Source: Euphorbia lathyris (lineage: Eukaryota > Streptophyta > Magnoliopsida > Malpighiales > Euphorbiaceae). Taken from it: DNA of 64,000 bases. Made by a program: the position numbers and the translations under genes. Shown piece by piece: positions 1 to 10,917 of this stretch. Each line of letters starts with the position of its first letter. Position 1 is the first letter of the stretch. Under the pieces are notes generated by a model. It had not been told where the DNA came from and made no database searches. It worked only from the letters and a program-made list of their open reading frames with translations. The stretch spans positions 79,842,610 through 79,906,609 of the forward strand of contig NC_088917.1 of NCBI RefSeq assembly GCF_963576675.1. Reading direction: 5' to 3'.

Positions 1-249
1 ATTTTTATAAGTTAATCAGATTAGTCCGAATGATAAAGAATTGAATAGCTGCTTATCAAGTTTTCCTTATGAGTGTGTAATTTTTATTTTTCACTTTATA
101 TCGAGATCTAATGTTTACCTTGAGTTTGACAATTAATCTCAACTATCATTTATTGAACTATTGTTTGTTGGAGTAATATATGGTTTATTTTGAAATTTAA
201 TTGTATATATGACTTGTGACGCGGGTTAAACAGATGACGTTAATAATTT

Positions 250-540
250 GACCTATTAAAATCGTCAATTGAGTCTCATCCTATTCTAAAATCAGAAATT
301 GTGATTATTTGATATAATATTCTATGTGTTGGTTCAAACTGGATTTGGAAAAGTGGATCTGAAACTATTCAACTGAATAATTATCGATGAAGTCTCAATT
401 GATGATTTTTATTTAGAATGAGGACTCTATTTATGATTTTTTTTATTATTTTAGAAATTTAAATTGATGATTTTGATAGTTTAGATCATAATTGATTTTG
501 AAGTTTTAGTTTAAAAAGCCAAATGTATATTACGCCAATT
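250..540 (+). repeat. Diverged direct repeat, left copy (partner at 58545-58840)
   Basis: About 290 bases align in the same orientation with 58545-58840 at roughly 70-75 percent by eye. Shared landmarks include a run around 'gatttgatata', 'tgtgttggttcaaa', 'attcaactgaa' and 'tttagaatg.gga'. The two copies flank the LINE and the whole nested stack. They could be two fragments of an old dispersed repeat, or the remnants of LTRs of a still older outer element; the sequence does not decide. Confidence 0.6.
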
Positions 541-674
541 TTTTTTACACAATATGACTGAAATGATTTTATTAAAATCAAGTTTAATATTCAATTATTT
601 AATTCAAAGAAAAGAATTTAATGAGTGATTTGGAAATAATTTGTCTGCTTTAGTTATCTAGCCCAATTTGTCTA

Positions 675-990
675 TCTTGTGGAAATAATTTCCATTTTAT
701 TTCAAAATTATGTATTTAGAAATTATTTAATTGGAAATCAAGACAAAATTGATGGATGGAAAAATTATATGTGGTCCATAAATTATTTTCCAAATGTCTT
801 TATTTTCTTTGTCTGTCTCATGGAAATAATTTTCCATTGTCTATTTCAAAATTATGTATTTGAAAATTATTTAATTGGATGGAGAAATTGTAAACATTGT
901 TGATTGGGAGAAATTGCAAATTTAGTGTTGACACATTCAAATCTTTATTTTATGATGGAACTAATTTTCTATTGTCTTTATTTCAAAATA
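675..990 (+). repeat. About 140-bp tandem repeat, three diverged copies
   Basis: A unit beginning near 'tggaaataattt.cca' and continuing with 'atttcaaaattatgtatttagaaattatttaattgg'-like sequence (20-base pieces shared) recurs near 680, 820 and, more degraded, 955. The repeat is AT-rich and non-coding. Its family is not recognised. Confidence 0.6.
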
Positions 991-1424
991 TGTTACTCCA
1001 TATATTGGTCATTTTAGTAAATTAATATTTTTTCTAAATATAAATCATTTTAGGATTTTAAAAACTTTTAGTTTAATTTTTAGTTTAAATATTAAATTTT
1101 TAGTATTGGTGCATGTATTTTTTAATATTTCAATGCTTATTCCCCAACGGTGACATGAGAAAGAATTTTTTTAACTAATATATTTCTTAATTTGTGTGAA
1201 ATACACTAGAATGACTTATATAAGGGAATGGAGAGAGTATTTCTCTGCTTTAATTAACAAAAATTTGTGGATGAGAGCTTGACTATTTTTAAATAAAAAT
1301 TGATAAAATTTTCTACATCTCTCTTCAACTTTCAGTTGATTTGGGTAGATATTACACAAAGGAAAAGATGAAGAAATTAAGTTACTCATACCATTTTCTG
1401 AGAGCATAAATCAAAGTGAAATAC

Positions 1425-3945
1425 AACAACAACAACAACAAAGCCTTAGTCCCGAAATGATTCGGGATCGGCTAACATGAACCATCATATAAAATCGTGA
1501 ATATCAAGTCGTGTCAGCAACACAGATTCGCTCCCTCCACTCCGTCCTATCCACTACCATATTTTCCTCAATTCCCAATAAACTCATATCACTCTCGATC
1601 ACCCTCCTCCAAGTTTGCTTAGGTCTTTCCCTACCCCTCACCACTACATCCCTTTGCCACTCTTCGGTTGTCCTAACCGGCGCATCAAGCACTCTACGTC
1701 TCACATGGCCAAACCACCTTAGTCGGTTTTCTCTCATTTTATTCTCAATAGATGTGACCCCTACTTTTGTCCTAATTATTTCATTACGCACCCGATCCTT
1801 TCTCGTATGACCACACATCCATCTCAACATACGCATCTCCGCCACCGACATCTTATGGATGTGGCAGTGTTTCACTGCCCAACACTCCGTACCATATAAC
1901 AATGTTGGTCTAATTGCCGTCTGGTAGAATTTTCCCTTCAATCTATTAGGCATGTCGGGATCACAAAGGAAACCCGTAGCACTCTTCCACTTCGACCAAC
2001 CAGCTTTAATCCTATGAGCAACATCTCCATCTACTTCTCCATCCGTTTGGATAATAGATCCTAAATACCTGAAGCAATCCGAGGCCTGAACAACTCTCCC
2101 ATCTAGGGTGATTGTCCCTGCCTCCCTGCTCCTACGGCCGCTAAACTTACACTCTAAATATTCTGTCTTACTTCGACTCAACTTAAAGCCTCTAGATTCT
2201 AGAGTTTGTCTCCATAGTTCCAACTTCCTCTCCACTCATTCTTTCGTCTCATCAACCAACACAATATCATGTGCAAACAGCATGCACCATGGTATACCAT
2301 CTTGAAGTGAACTTCATCCATAACGATGGCAAAAAGAAATGGGCTTAGTGCGGAACCTTGATGCACTCCAATCGTAATAGGAAACTCTTCAGTCTTCCCA
2401 ACACTAGTACGTACACTCGTGCATACTCCCTCATACATGTCCTTTATGATGTCAATATATTTCCGCGAAATGCCTTTCTTTATCAAGGCCCACCAAAGTA
2501 CTTCCCTTGGTACCTTATCATATGCTTTCTCCAAGTCAATGAAAACCATATGCAAGTCTTTCTTCTTATTTCGATAGTGCTCCATTAATTGTCTCATTAG
2601 ATGGATGGCTTCCATAGTTGATCTTCCCGGCATAAAGCCAAACTGGTTTTCCGAGATCTTCACCATTCTCCTTAGCCTTTGTTCGATCACTCGCTCCCAA
2701 AGTTTCGTAGTGTGACTCATTAATTTGATTCCCCGATAGTTGGCACAATCTTGGACATCGCCTTTGTTCTTATACAAAGGGATTAAGGTACTTTTCCTCC
2801 ATTCTGATGGCATCTTATTGTTTCTCCAAATTTTGTTGAAGAACGACGTCAACCATTCGATTCCTCTTTCTCCCAAACATCTCCAAATCTCAATAGGGAT
2901 GCCATCAGGTCCTACTGCTTTCTTCAACTTCATCTTACTTAATGCCATTTTGACTTCACCCTTTTGAATTCTCCGCAGGCATTCATGATTTATCATATCG
3001 TGATGGATACTTATATCTCCAACATCTTATTGGAGATCTCCATTAAATAAGTCATCAAAATAGGACCTCCATCGTTCCTTGATATCCTTATCTCCTACTA
3101 GGACTTTATGGTCCACATCCTTCACACATTTAACTTTTCCGAGATCTCGCGTCTTCCTATCTCTCATCCGAGCAATTCTATATATGTCTCTTTCTCCTTC
3201 TTTCGTATCCAATCTTGTATACAGATCCCGATTCACCTTTGCTCTAGCATCTCGTATGACCTTCTTTACTTCCCTTTTAGCCTCTTTGTATTTTTCGTAG
3301 TTCTCATCACTCCTACATTTCCCTAATAGTTTATAGGATTCTCTCTTACTCTTTACTGCTTGTCGTACTTCTTCTGTCCACCAAGATGTGTCCTTACCCG
3401 GTGGCATGCTACCTTTAGATTCCCCTAGAACTTCCTTCGCTACTTCCCTTATACTATGCTCCATCTTATTCCATATCGAATCTATATCTGAATCCATATT
3501 GCAAGTCCAAATATCTTTTTTGGTCATCTCATCCACAAATTTTTGTTGATTCTCCCCTTGCAATTTCCACCACTTAATCTTAGTCTCTACTTGAGGTGTT
3601 TGTTTTCTTATACATTTCCTACTTCGAAAATCTAACACCACTACTCTATGTTAGGTTGTCGTACTCTCACCAGGGATCACCTTACAATCAATATAACTCT
3701 TTCTCCAAGCACTCCTTACTAAGAAGAAGTCAATTTGGCTCGCATTACCGCCACTCCGATAAGTCACTAAGTGGGATGTTCTCTTCATAAACCATGTGTT
3801 CATGATACTCAAGTCATAGGCTGATGCGAATTCCAAAGTATCATTTCCTGCTTCATTCTTATCTCTAAAACCATACCCTCCACGAACACTCTCAAACCCA
3901 TCTCGCCTAGAACCCACGTGTCCATTGAGAGCACCCCCCAGTGAA
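1425..3945 (-). mobile_element. 5'-truncated RTE-type non-LTR retrotransposon
   Basis: On the minus strand the segment reads endonuclease C-terminal part, linker, reverse transcriptase, then a 3' end with a small hairpin (CCCGAA/TTCGGG near 1452) and a short (TTG)n tail at 1423-1440. The TTG-type tail and protein layout match the plant RTE clade. The N-terminal half of the APE endonuclease is absent, the usual sign of 5' truncation during target-primed reverse transcription. The 5' boundary (about 3945) is judged from where protein similarity stops. No target-site duplication was resolved. Confidence 0.85.
1504..3945 (-). pseudogene. Broken RTE endonuclease-reverse transcriptase ORF
   Basis: Four open segments in succession (3651-3945, 3027-3641, 2199-2996, 1504-2235) give the end of an APE endonuclease, a linker, the RT fingers and palm (motifs [43 protein letters not shown]) and the C-terminal domain. 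The reading frame is broken by stops and frameshifts, including a shift just before the catalytic box. In the shifted frame that box (about 2261-2275) reads F-A-H-D instead of F-A-D-D, so a metal-binding aspartate is lost, and a stop follows about ten codons on. In the endonuclease the usual G-D-L-N-G-H reads G-A-L-N-G-H. The copy cannot be active. Confidence 0.85.
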
Positions 3946-4392
3946 ATGAAACGCAAAATAATATTTGAGAAACTCCCATTTTCTTTGAAAGGAAAAAAAA
4001 CACATAGCAAACGAGAAAAAAATGGTTGTCTATTCTATTGAAATCCCGTAGAAGATATTAATTTCAGAACATCATAAAATTTGTTATAAGTTTGTTTTAG
4101 CAAACGCAACCAATTTCATTTCGAAATAGAGAAAATCAAAGAGAGATCTCTAGATAATTTGACATGGAGAAACAAAATCCAAAAGAGAAAATTTGGTAAA
4201 TTTTTAATTAAAAATTATCAAATGTATCAAATTATCCGACCATTTGTACTTTAAATATATGTATCAAAGTGTGAACCGGAGTAAAACTAAATCATCTAAA
4301 TCACCTAATTGAATCAGATCCAACTATTAGTGCCGTGTCCTCGTCATCCTAGCTAGTAGTCATTCATTGCATTTGAAAATAATTTTAAAATA
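3946..4392. other. AT-rich spacer between the LINE and element A
   Basis: No gene or recognisable repeat is seen. The last five bases (4388-4392, AAATA) are the left target-site duplication of element A. Confidence 0.7.
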
Positions 4393-4902
4393 TGATACAG
4401 ATTGAAAGCGATAAATGAAGGTTTTAATCTTAAACCAACAAAGAGTTTCTTCTCTAGCTAAACTAGAAGGAGTGAATCCCAATAACAAGGTATAAACCTT
4501 CGGTTCTCAAAAAGAATAATGTTTGATTGATAAAAGTTGTTACATCCTTACAAAATCAGGGTTTAAATACCTCCTACTAATGATAATAAAAGACAAGGAC
4601 TACCCCTACTAGGGTTCCGATAAGGCTAACCATAAAAGGATAAAATGGGTGATACGCCCCGACAATCAGTACAATGGTACATGTACGGATTGTCAGGGTT
4701 ATTGGTGAATTACTTCGGGAGGAAGTAAACCTTAGAGATCCGCCCAATGTAGATGTTGATACGCCTTCTGGCGTACTCCTAGATCCGCCCCACTTGTATG
4801 TCCTGGGGATCCGCCCTCCTAGGTACAACCTCTATGGGTCTGATGTTTGAGCATCCGCCAAGGCGCGCGTGATCAGTGATCCCAGTTAGGATGTCCGCAT
4901 CA
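4393..4902 (-). repeat. Element A 3' LTR
   Basis: The minus-strand LTR starts TGATGCGGAC and ends CTGTATCA. A TATTTAAA box is the likely promoter core. Upstream of it in U3 is a dyad TACGCC-TTCT-GGCGTA (4760-4775). An 83-codon minus-strand frame (4577-4828) recurs in the other LTR simply because LTRs are duplicated. Confidence 0.93.
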
Positions 4903-4916
4903 TTCTCTCCTTCTTT
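4903..4916 (-). promoter_or_regulatory. Element A polypurine tract
   Basis: The minus strand reads AAAGAAGGAGAGAA directly against the 3' LTR, the expected position and composition of the plus-strand primer. Confidence 0.85.
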
Positions 4917-5121
4917 AAAGGACCTCGGCACTGATCCGCCCTGGTTCAAAGTACCATCCGGCTTCCATGGGCTAAGGTCACGGATGTTGAATGCTGGTGA
5001 GATTTTACCAAGCCAATTCGGCAGTGCTATATGATAGGCATTCACATTAACCTTCTTAGTGATCTTATATGGCCCGTATTTCCTAGGCCGAAGCTTGCTA
5101 CTTGGGGCGTTGGTGAGTCTC
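4903..5121 (-). pseudogene. Element A integrase C-terminal segment
   Basis: The minus-strand frame enters from the D junction and reads the basic, SH3-like integrase tail (motifs KLRPRKYGPYKI and NIRDLSPW). It then runs through the polypurine tract. It continues the frame that breaks off at about 14396 on the other side of D. No chromodomain signature is obvious in the tail. This is part of a gene split by the D insertion. Confidence 0.85.
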
Positions 5122-6907
5122 TGATAGCGTGTCGCTAGTAGTGCTTTTCTATGATGAAATGTATATTCCGATGAATGTGCTACGAATATGGATGTGGTCT
5201 TTCTAAGTGCTTTATATCTACTAGATGTCACGACCACTTAGGGGCAAGTGTACCCCATCGTATCAAGTAATAATCTAGTTAAGACCGGGTATCGAATCCA
5301 CGGGATTTATAATTACAAGTATTAGACGACTCGGTTTCGTATCTTATTTAAGCGGCGATTACTTTAGGGTAAAGTAAGACACAACTACACACTATTCCTA
5401 ACTATTGGCGACTCAGATTCGTGCAGCTAAAACTCTACGAAGCGGAATGTGGGTGATAAGTTATAACCACAATAAATAACGACTCTAAATGTATACGGAT
5501 AATGGTTTACTCTTGCAAAGATGACCAAGTGTAGTAAGACCGACCCGTGAAGTACTTAGACTACGTGATTCCTAGTCAATGCGTGTCTAATGCGGGGGGA
5601 TTAGAAATTAGGGCCCGTAAGTTCCGTGGCTTGTCAATTCCTACAGTTTCCGGTTTGTCATTTTCGGTAAGGCAACACCTATATAATTCCCTAAAGATAG
5701 CCCGGATGGCGGCGGTAATCGCGTGCTCCTACACAATAATCAATTATCAATATCGAAACAAGCAATAAACATTAACACGTAAAGGGAAATAGAGATTATA
5801 AACCATAGATTATAAATATGGAAAGTGTTTAGATGAAATACAACAAAGCCTAGTACATAGGAAGAGTACAAGCTAATTAGCAAGTAAAAAGGGAGAATCC
5901 GCCCTTGGAACTAGCTAACCGGACTCAAAGCCGTCTCCTAGGTCGTGGAGGTCGAACTCTCGAGCTTGGTGACGAATGATGGAGCGGAACTTCGATGGAA
6001 CGCCGGAACAACCGAACAAGCTCTCGAGGGGGAGAGTTTAACTACAAAATCTGAATCTAAATTACAAGAAAGGAAAAGAGTATAGTATAACTCTCTAGTA
6101 TGTAATTGGTATCGAATGAAGTTTAAGAGGTTCTTATTTATAGACATTAAGCAAGGATAGGTTTGTAATTTCACAAAGCACAAGTATGGAGCAACATTAT
6201 TTGGTGCAGAAATCCCATGATACGCCCCGCGTAAATTGGTCTACGCCCCGCGTAAATGCCCATTCCGTCAGAAATCTTCTACATGTGGACCAATTCGTTG
6301 GCTTGTTGACTCAAGTACGCCCCGCGTGTTTGAATCTCTGGAGTTTTATCGCTTGAATTGGTGACTTTATGCCGTGCATAGCTGAAGTACGCCCCGCGTA
6401 AAAGAGTCTCTGATCTTTTTATGTTGAAGAACTGCCTTTTACGCCCCGCGTATATAGTGGTACACCCCGCGTAGGCATAGTTGACTCTGGGAGACATTGC
6501 AGTCTGACTTTCAGGATTAGGCCAATTATTGCCGACATGTGTCATACGCCCCGCGTAGTGTGTCATACACCCCGCGTATGCTGAGTCAGTTCCACATGGT
6601 GCCTGCGGATAAGGCAATTATTTCTGGCACTATGTTTTATGCCCCGCGTACAGGATAATACGCCCCACGTATTGAGTGGATTTTTGCTCCTTTCTCGTAC
6701 CTGAAATTCAAAACTTGAGAGCCGAGTTAGCTTGATGTTTTTATTTTCTAAACTAATCGAAAACGAGGAAAATAAACTAAAAGTACGAGATTTATTTTTA
6801 TTTCTTTATTTATCAAAAACACTTTATTTTTGCAATTAAACTTATTTATTCTACCGGAAATCATCCCGTAAATCACTCTAAAAGATAGGGGTAAAATACC
6901 CCTATCA
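5122..6907 (-). repeat. Element D 3' LTR
   Basis: The minus-strand LTR opens with TGATAGGGGTA, a short T loop and TACCCCTATC, a 10-bp-arm hairpin at the very tip. U3 contains about ten copies of TACGCCCCGCGTA or close variants (6219-6670), each a dyad TACGC/GCGTA. A TATAAATA box follows at 6135-6142. Small frames of 73 and 81 codons recur in both LTRs and are not regarded as genes. Confidence 0.92.
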
Positions 6908-6918
6908 AACTTCCTCGG
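6908..6918 (-). promoter_or_regulatory. Element D polypurine tract
   Basis: The minus strand reads CCGAGGAAGTT against the LTR. The preceding bases (GGACAAGTAAA and following) closely match the same position of element C, showing that the two families share their 3' priming region. Confidence 0.8.
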
Positions 6919-8649
6919 ACTTTAAAGTTTTACTTGTCCTCGAGTAAAAGAAATCGAAAGACAAGGGATTGAGAAAATTAAGAAACAAACTGAAGGTTGG
7001 TTTTGCCAAGTGCGTGATTTCAAAGTTATGGTTTTGTGCAAAGGTTTCGGTAAGTACCTACCCAAACAATTGAGTACGAAACTTGTTTGAAACCTCCATG
7101 ATCAAGATTCAATAGGCAATATTAACGGGAGCCGATCATCTTTTGAGAACTCGGTAGTACCTCGCCAAGGAATTTCACTCTTACGCTCAATTTTTGGTGG
7201 GTTGGTGTTTTTGCACTCTTCTTTGCACTTACTCGAGATCATGTTGAATTTGCATTTTCATCCGGGTTTTTCCTCTTAAAGTATGGTTAGGCAATATTAA
7301 AAATGAACCCGGAAGGGGGTTGTAATGTGGGTGGCTTCTTTAGTGGTTAGTGTAAAGGAACTCGAGTTCAAAAATACCGTTTGTGATTGCACCATATCAT
7401 ATTCAGTCTTGGCGAATTTTACAAAATATACTTCAAAATTGCTCGGGTGGAGCTTGAGAATGCCTTTTTATTTTTATTGTATCTTTTGTTTTCATAGAGG
7501 CACAAAAACAATATTTTGAGAGTTTATGGTGTTCATTGCTAAGGCCGTGACTTATTTTGGGTAATTCGGGTGCAACTTGATTATGTCGATAATTTGAACA
7601 AGAGGAAAATGGTTAATTGTTAAAAGGGTATTAACAAAAGAGTTGGTTAATAGGCTCGAGGGGTTTTCTAATGTTTAATGAAAACGAGAAAATAAATTAA
7701 GAAAAATTAGCCTAAGTGGGTTCGGTTTATCATCTATTGCCTTTTTACCACAATAAGTGTACTTAACCCGGTATTGGATGCAAATTCTATGAGTCGAGTG
7801 AAGTCAAAGCTCTCGAAAAATTGTGAAAGAATTAGAGTTCTCGTACGAACTCTTTTAGGCTCAAAAATACCTCACAAAGATTCGGGTTAAATTTTGTACT
7901 ATCGAGTCTTCGCTAAATTTTCAAACATCCCGTTTTTATTGCCTTTTTAAGTTTCATTATGGAGATGACACGTGGGTTAGGACTCAATGTTTTTGTTTAG
8001 TGTCACCTAAGCTTTGCACAAATTCCCTAATTTCAAAACCAAGACTAAAAATTTCTTCATCGAATCATTCCGTTTTGTTCCGATACTTTTATTTTTTGAT
8101 GACAAATAACGGAACTTTAATTAATTTCCGAAGGAGGTATATCATGTCGGGAAAATTTAAAAGAGTCAATAAATTAGTTTAATTATTTTGTTGTTTATTT
8201 TATTTTTATTTTGTTTTTGGTAGTGCAAAACAAACGTTACGTGCGGGGTTGCACGTCCCTCCGTGTTATTTAAAATGACGCCTATTCCAATAGCGTCGCA
8301 AAAAGAAACGAAGATAAAAACAAAAATAAAGTGAGAAAAGAAAAAGAAGACCCTTAGTGGCCAGGGGTTAGGCGAGGCGTGCCCACATGGGCGCCCCGCG
8401 TAACCAGTACTTTTTGTGGTGTTTTGAGTCAGAGACTTAGATACGCGGGGCGTAATAGGGAGGGCGCCCCGCGTGTTTGAGTTTCTGACCCTTTTTTAGA
8501 CATAAAAACGAGGGGACGCAGGGCGAAAATAAATGGAAAAACGGCACAAAAATAAACGAAAAGTACTAATATATTAGAAAATAAAAAGATAGCACATAAA
8601 ACATCAAAACAGCAAAACAAAAGAAAATGAAAACACAAAGAAAACGGAA
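6919..8649 (-). other. Element D 3' non-coding region
   Basis: About 1.7 kb between the ORF-1 stop and the PPT without a supportable gene. Short frames on either strand have no recognisable content. Near 8385-8480 lie three copies of the family's GC-rich dyad (TACGC...GCGTA type), two of them as a facing pair. In autonomous Athila elements a 3' untranslated stretch also precedes the PPT. Confidence 0.7.
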
Positions 8650-9851
8650 CTATGGTTGAGATGGAGGTGGAGTGCCATGGAGGTTGAAGTATGAGGCGAA
8701 GGAAGTGGTCAGAGCATCGAACCGAGAGTCGATATGGGCCTGGTCCTCACATTGTTGCGCCTCGAGGGTATCGAAGCGCATGTCAAAATGGGCTCGATCA
8801 CGACGTTGGTTGTCCTCTAGGATATCCAACCGAGCGTAAAGGGCATTAAATTCGTGAAGCGGTGGGGGACTAAAATTGAGACCTAAATCTGAGTCAGAAT
8901 CCCCTCCCGCATCGGAGTTGGCTGCCCCCGAGGTTTCATCCGGGCCGGAAGTTGGAGTAGTTAAGGATTTAAAAGCATTTTTGTCTAATGGCCGAGGCAC
9001 AAGGTGCGGGAGGCTCTCAATGGCGTCGGAGCCGAGAGTGGAGAGGCCAAAGATGGTGATGAGGTGGCCGAACCCAAGCTTAGCCCTTTTCTGGATAGGT
9101 GTGGCACGGAGGTGAAGCGCCACATGGTAGGCAAGGTCGTAGGTGAGGCCATTGACACAACAGTAGAGGGCCAATAGCTCATGTTTGTTGACCTTGGTGG
9201 ACTCCGACTTCCCCATGAAGTAGAAGGAGATGAAGCGGTGAAGCAACTGAGAATAGGGTCACGAATACTAGCCGGGTGGAGGTTGGACACGTGATAGTCA
9301 TTGGACCCGATAATGGAGGTCCAAAATTTGGGGGCAGAGACACCGTCGGGCCAATGGGCGACGCTAGGATCCGCTTGATGAGTGAAGTGGGTGCGAAGCC
9401 ATTGAGTGTCAATGGTGAAGGGGTGGTTGTGGAGGCGAAAGTTAAAGAGTGCGGCTCCGGGAACATTGTTGGAGGTGAGGGAGGTGAAGAACTCGATCAC
9501 CAAGGAGGGGTACACATGGTATTCCATGCTATAAATGTCGTACCATCCGAGGGCACGGAGACGAGCTTCAAAAGGCATGTCAAGATCGTGTTGATCGAGC
9601 ACGCTACATGGGATGTAGGGAAGCTCCATGACGGTGGCGGCACAAAGGGCTTCGTACCGGAGGGCTTCCTCCTCGGTGAGAAGGTGAAAAGGTGCCCGGT
9701 ATAGGCGGGTGAGTGGTGGAGTTTCCTCCCGGTCGGGTGGTGGTGGTTGTTGATTTTGGGTGGAGCTGGAGGATCGTGAGGTGCGAGCTCGGCGAGCTTG
9801 CATTTGTTGGTCGAGGGGGGTGTTAGTGGCGGCTCGTTTGCTTCGGGTCAT
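8650..9851 (-). pseudogene. Athila ORF-1-like protein, one frameshift
   Basis: The likely start is the ATG at 9851 (MTRSKRAATN...). A longer reading from 10031 would translate the promoter and leader. The first part contains the Athila ORF-1 signature: a short Gly-Trp-Tyr region, then YPSLVIEFFTSL and FRLHNHPFTI. It continues after a single frameshift near 9250 with a helical segment (SESTKVNKHELLALYC) and ends in a heptad-like C-terminus (ARLDILEDNQRRDRAHF region), a probable coiled coil. No signal peptide or membrane segment is seen, so an envelope role is not supported. Family function is unknown. Confidence 0.75.
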
Positions 9852-9956
9852 GATTATGGTGAGGAATGGAGAAAGCTTGAGAGAAGGTGGGAGGAGGTTG
9901 GGATAGAGTTGAGAGAATAGTGAGGGAAGAAAAGGGAGAAAGAAGAGATATAAATA
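9852..9956 (-). promoter_or_regulatory. Probable private promoter and leader of D ORF-1
   Basis: On the minus strand a TATA-like TATATTTATA (about 9945-9955) is followed by about 90 bases of strongly CT-rich leader up to the ATG at 9851. A TATA box plus a pyrimidine-rich leader is the usual plant core promoter layout. It suggests that ORF-1 is transcribed independently of the LTR. Confidence 0.55.
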
Positions 9957-10917
9957 TAGGAGAAGAGTGGGGAATCCAAGCAAAGCTCGGATTCCTAGAG
10001 GGGTACGCGGGGCGTGAAGGGGCCACGCCACGCGTATCCCTCCTCCTAAGGTTATTTGATGAAAAACCGGTGAGATACGCGCGGCGTAAGTAGGGTTACG
10101 CCACGCGTATCGGATCTCCTGCCCCTTTTTATGACAAAAAGGGCAGGGATGCGGGGAGAAAATGGGGTTACGCCCCGCGTAAACGGACGGAAGAAGAAGG
10201 ATCTTTGTGGTTTTTTGGTAATTTTCTGATTTTTTTTTGGATTTATGAGTGTTTAATGATTTTTTAATTATTTTATGATTTTTATGTTTTATTTATGGGT
10301 AAATAAGGTGGTGGTTAATGACAATTTATTGTGGAGGGAAGGTGGAAATTTGAATTTGAAAGGATGAGAATTGATTGGGTGGAAGAGGAGGTGGAGTGTG
10401 GAAGTGGGAAAGTTGTATAGGGAATAGGAGTGATGGGAAGTTGGAGAGAGAGAAGGTTGCCATGGGGAGTTGTGATTCACAACTCCCCGAGGATACACGC
10501 GACGTACTCTGGGGTACGTCCCGCGTGTCCTACACGTGGCATTTATTAAAAAGAGTTCGTGTTTTTTTATAAAGGGAAATAGTACGCGGGGCGTAAATTT
10601 AGGTATGCCGTGCGTGGTGTGTCCTTTATTAAGTAAAAAGGGCAGACACATAACTACGCGGGGCGCAACGGGTTGTACCCCCGCGTATTTCAAGATTTTG
10701 GATTAATATGGGATTTGTTTTTCTTTTGATTTTATGAAAATAAAAGAAAATGGGAGACAATAAAATAAAGCAAAAGATGGAGATGAAAATAAAATCACAA
10801 TAATGCAAAATAAAGAGAAAGGAATAACGTTTATAATACATATAGACAAATGGTTCGAGGGACTCAAACCGATGCTACGTTTTGAGTCGCAGTAGCTCGA
10901 CTTTCTTGTGTGACGGC
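9957..10917 (-). repeat. Element D palindrome-rich spacer between gag and ORF-1
   Basis: No gene is seen here. The spacer carries about ten copies of the TACGC/GCGTA dyad or variants near 10000-10035, 10075-10110, 10165, 10495-10530, 10583-10615 and 10653-10690. Most come as facing pairs 8-15 bases apart, so each pair can fold into a larger hairpin. The same motif is dense in the element's LTRs. Confidence 0.75.

Larger units (their letters stand above)
1..1424. other. AT-rich left flank, no gene
   Basis: No convincing coding region is present. The short open frames here (up to 74 codons) are AT-rich, low in complexity and resemble nothing I recognise. The stretch holds two degraded repeats, listed separately: a 145-bp-scale tandem repeat and a segment that recurs on the far side of the nested stack. 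Confidence 0.7.

Noticed and set aside
5547..5768. 73-codon plus-strand frame, almost identical at 13010-13231
   Set aside because: Conservation reflects only LTR duplication within D; composition and context do not suggest a protein.
6219..6670. Regularly recurring short palindromes that look superficially like a CRISPR array
   Set aside because: Spacing is irregular, the repeats are only 13 bases, they also occur outside the array, and the sequence is a plant retrotransposon LTR.
9276..9704. 142-codon plus-strand frame inside element D
   Set aside because: It lies exactly opposite the ORF-1 coding sequence, and its Gly/Val-rich composition is that of a complement frame.
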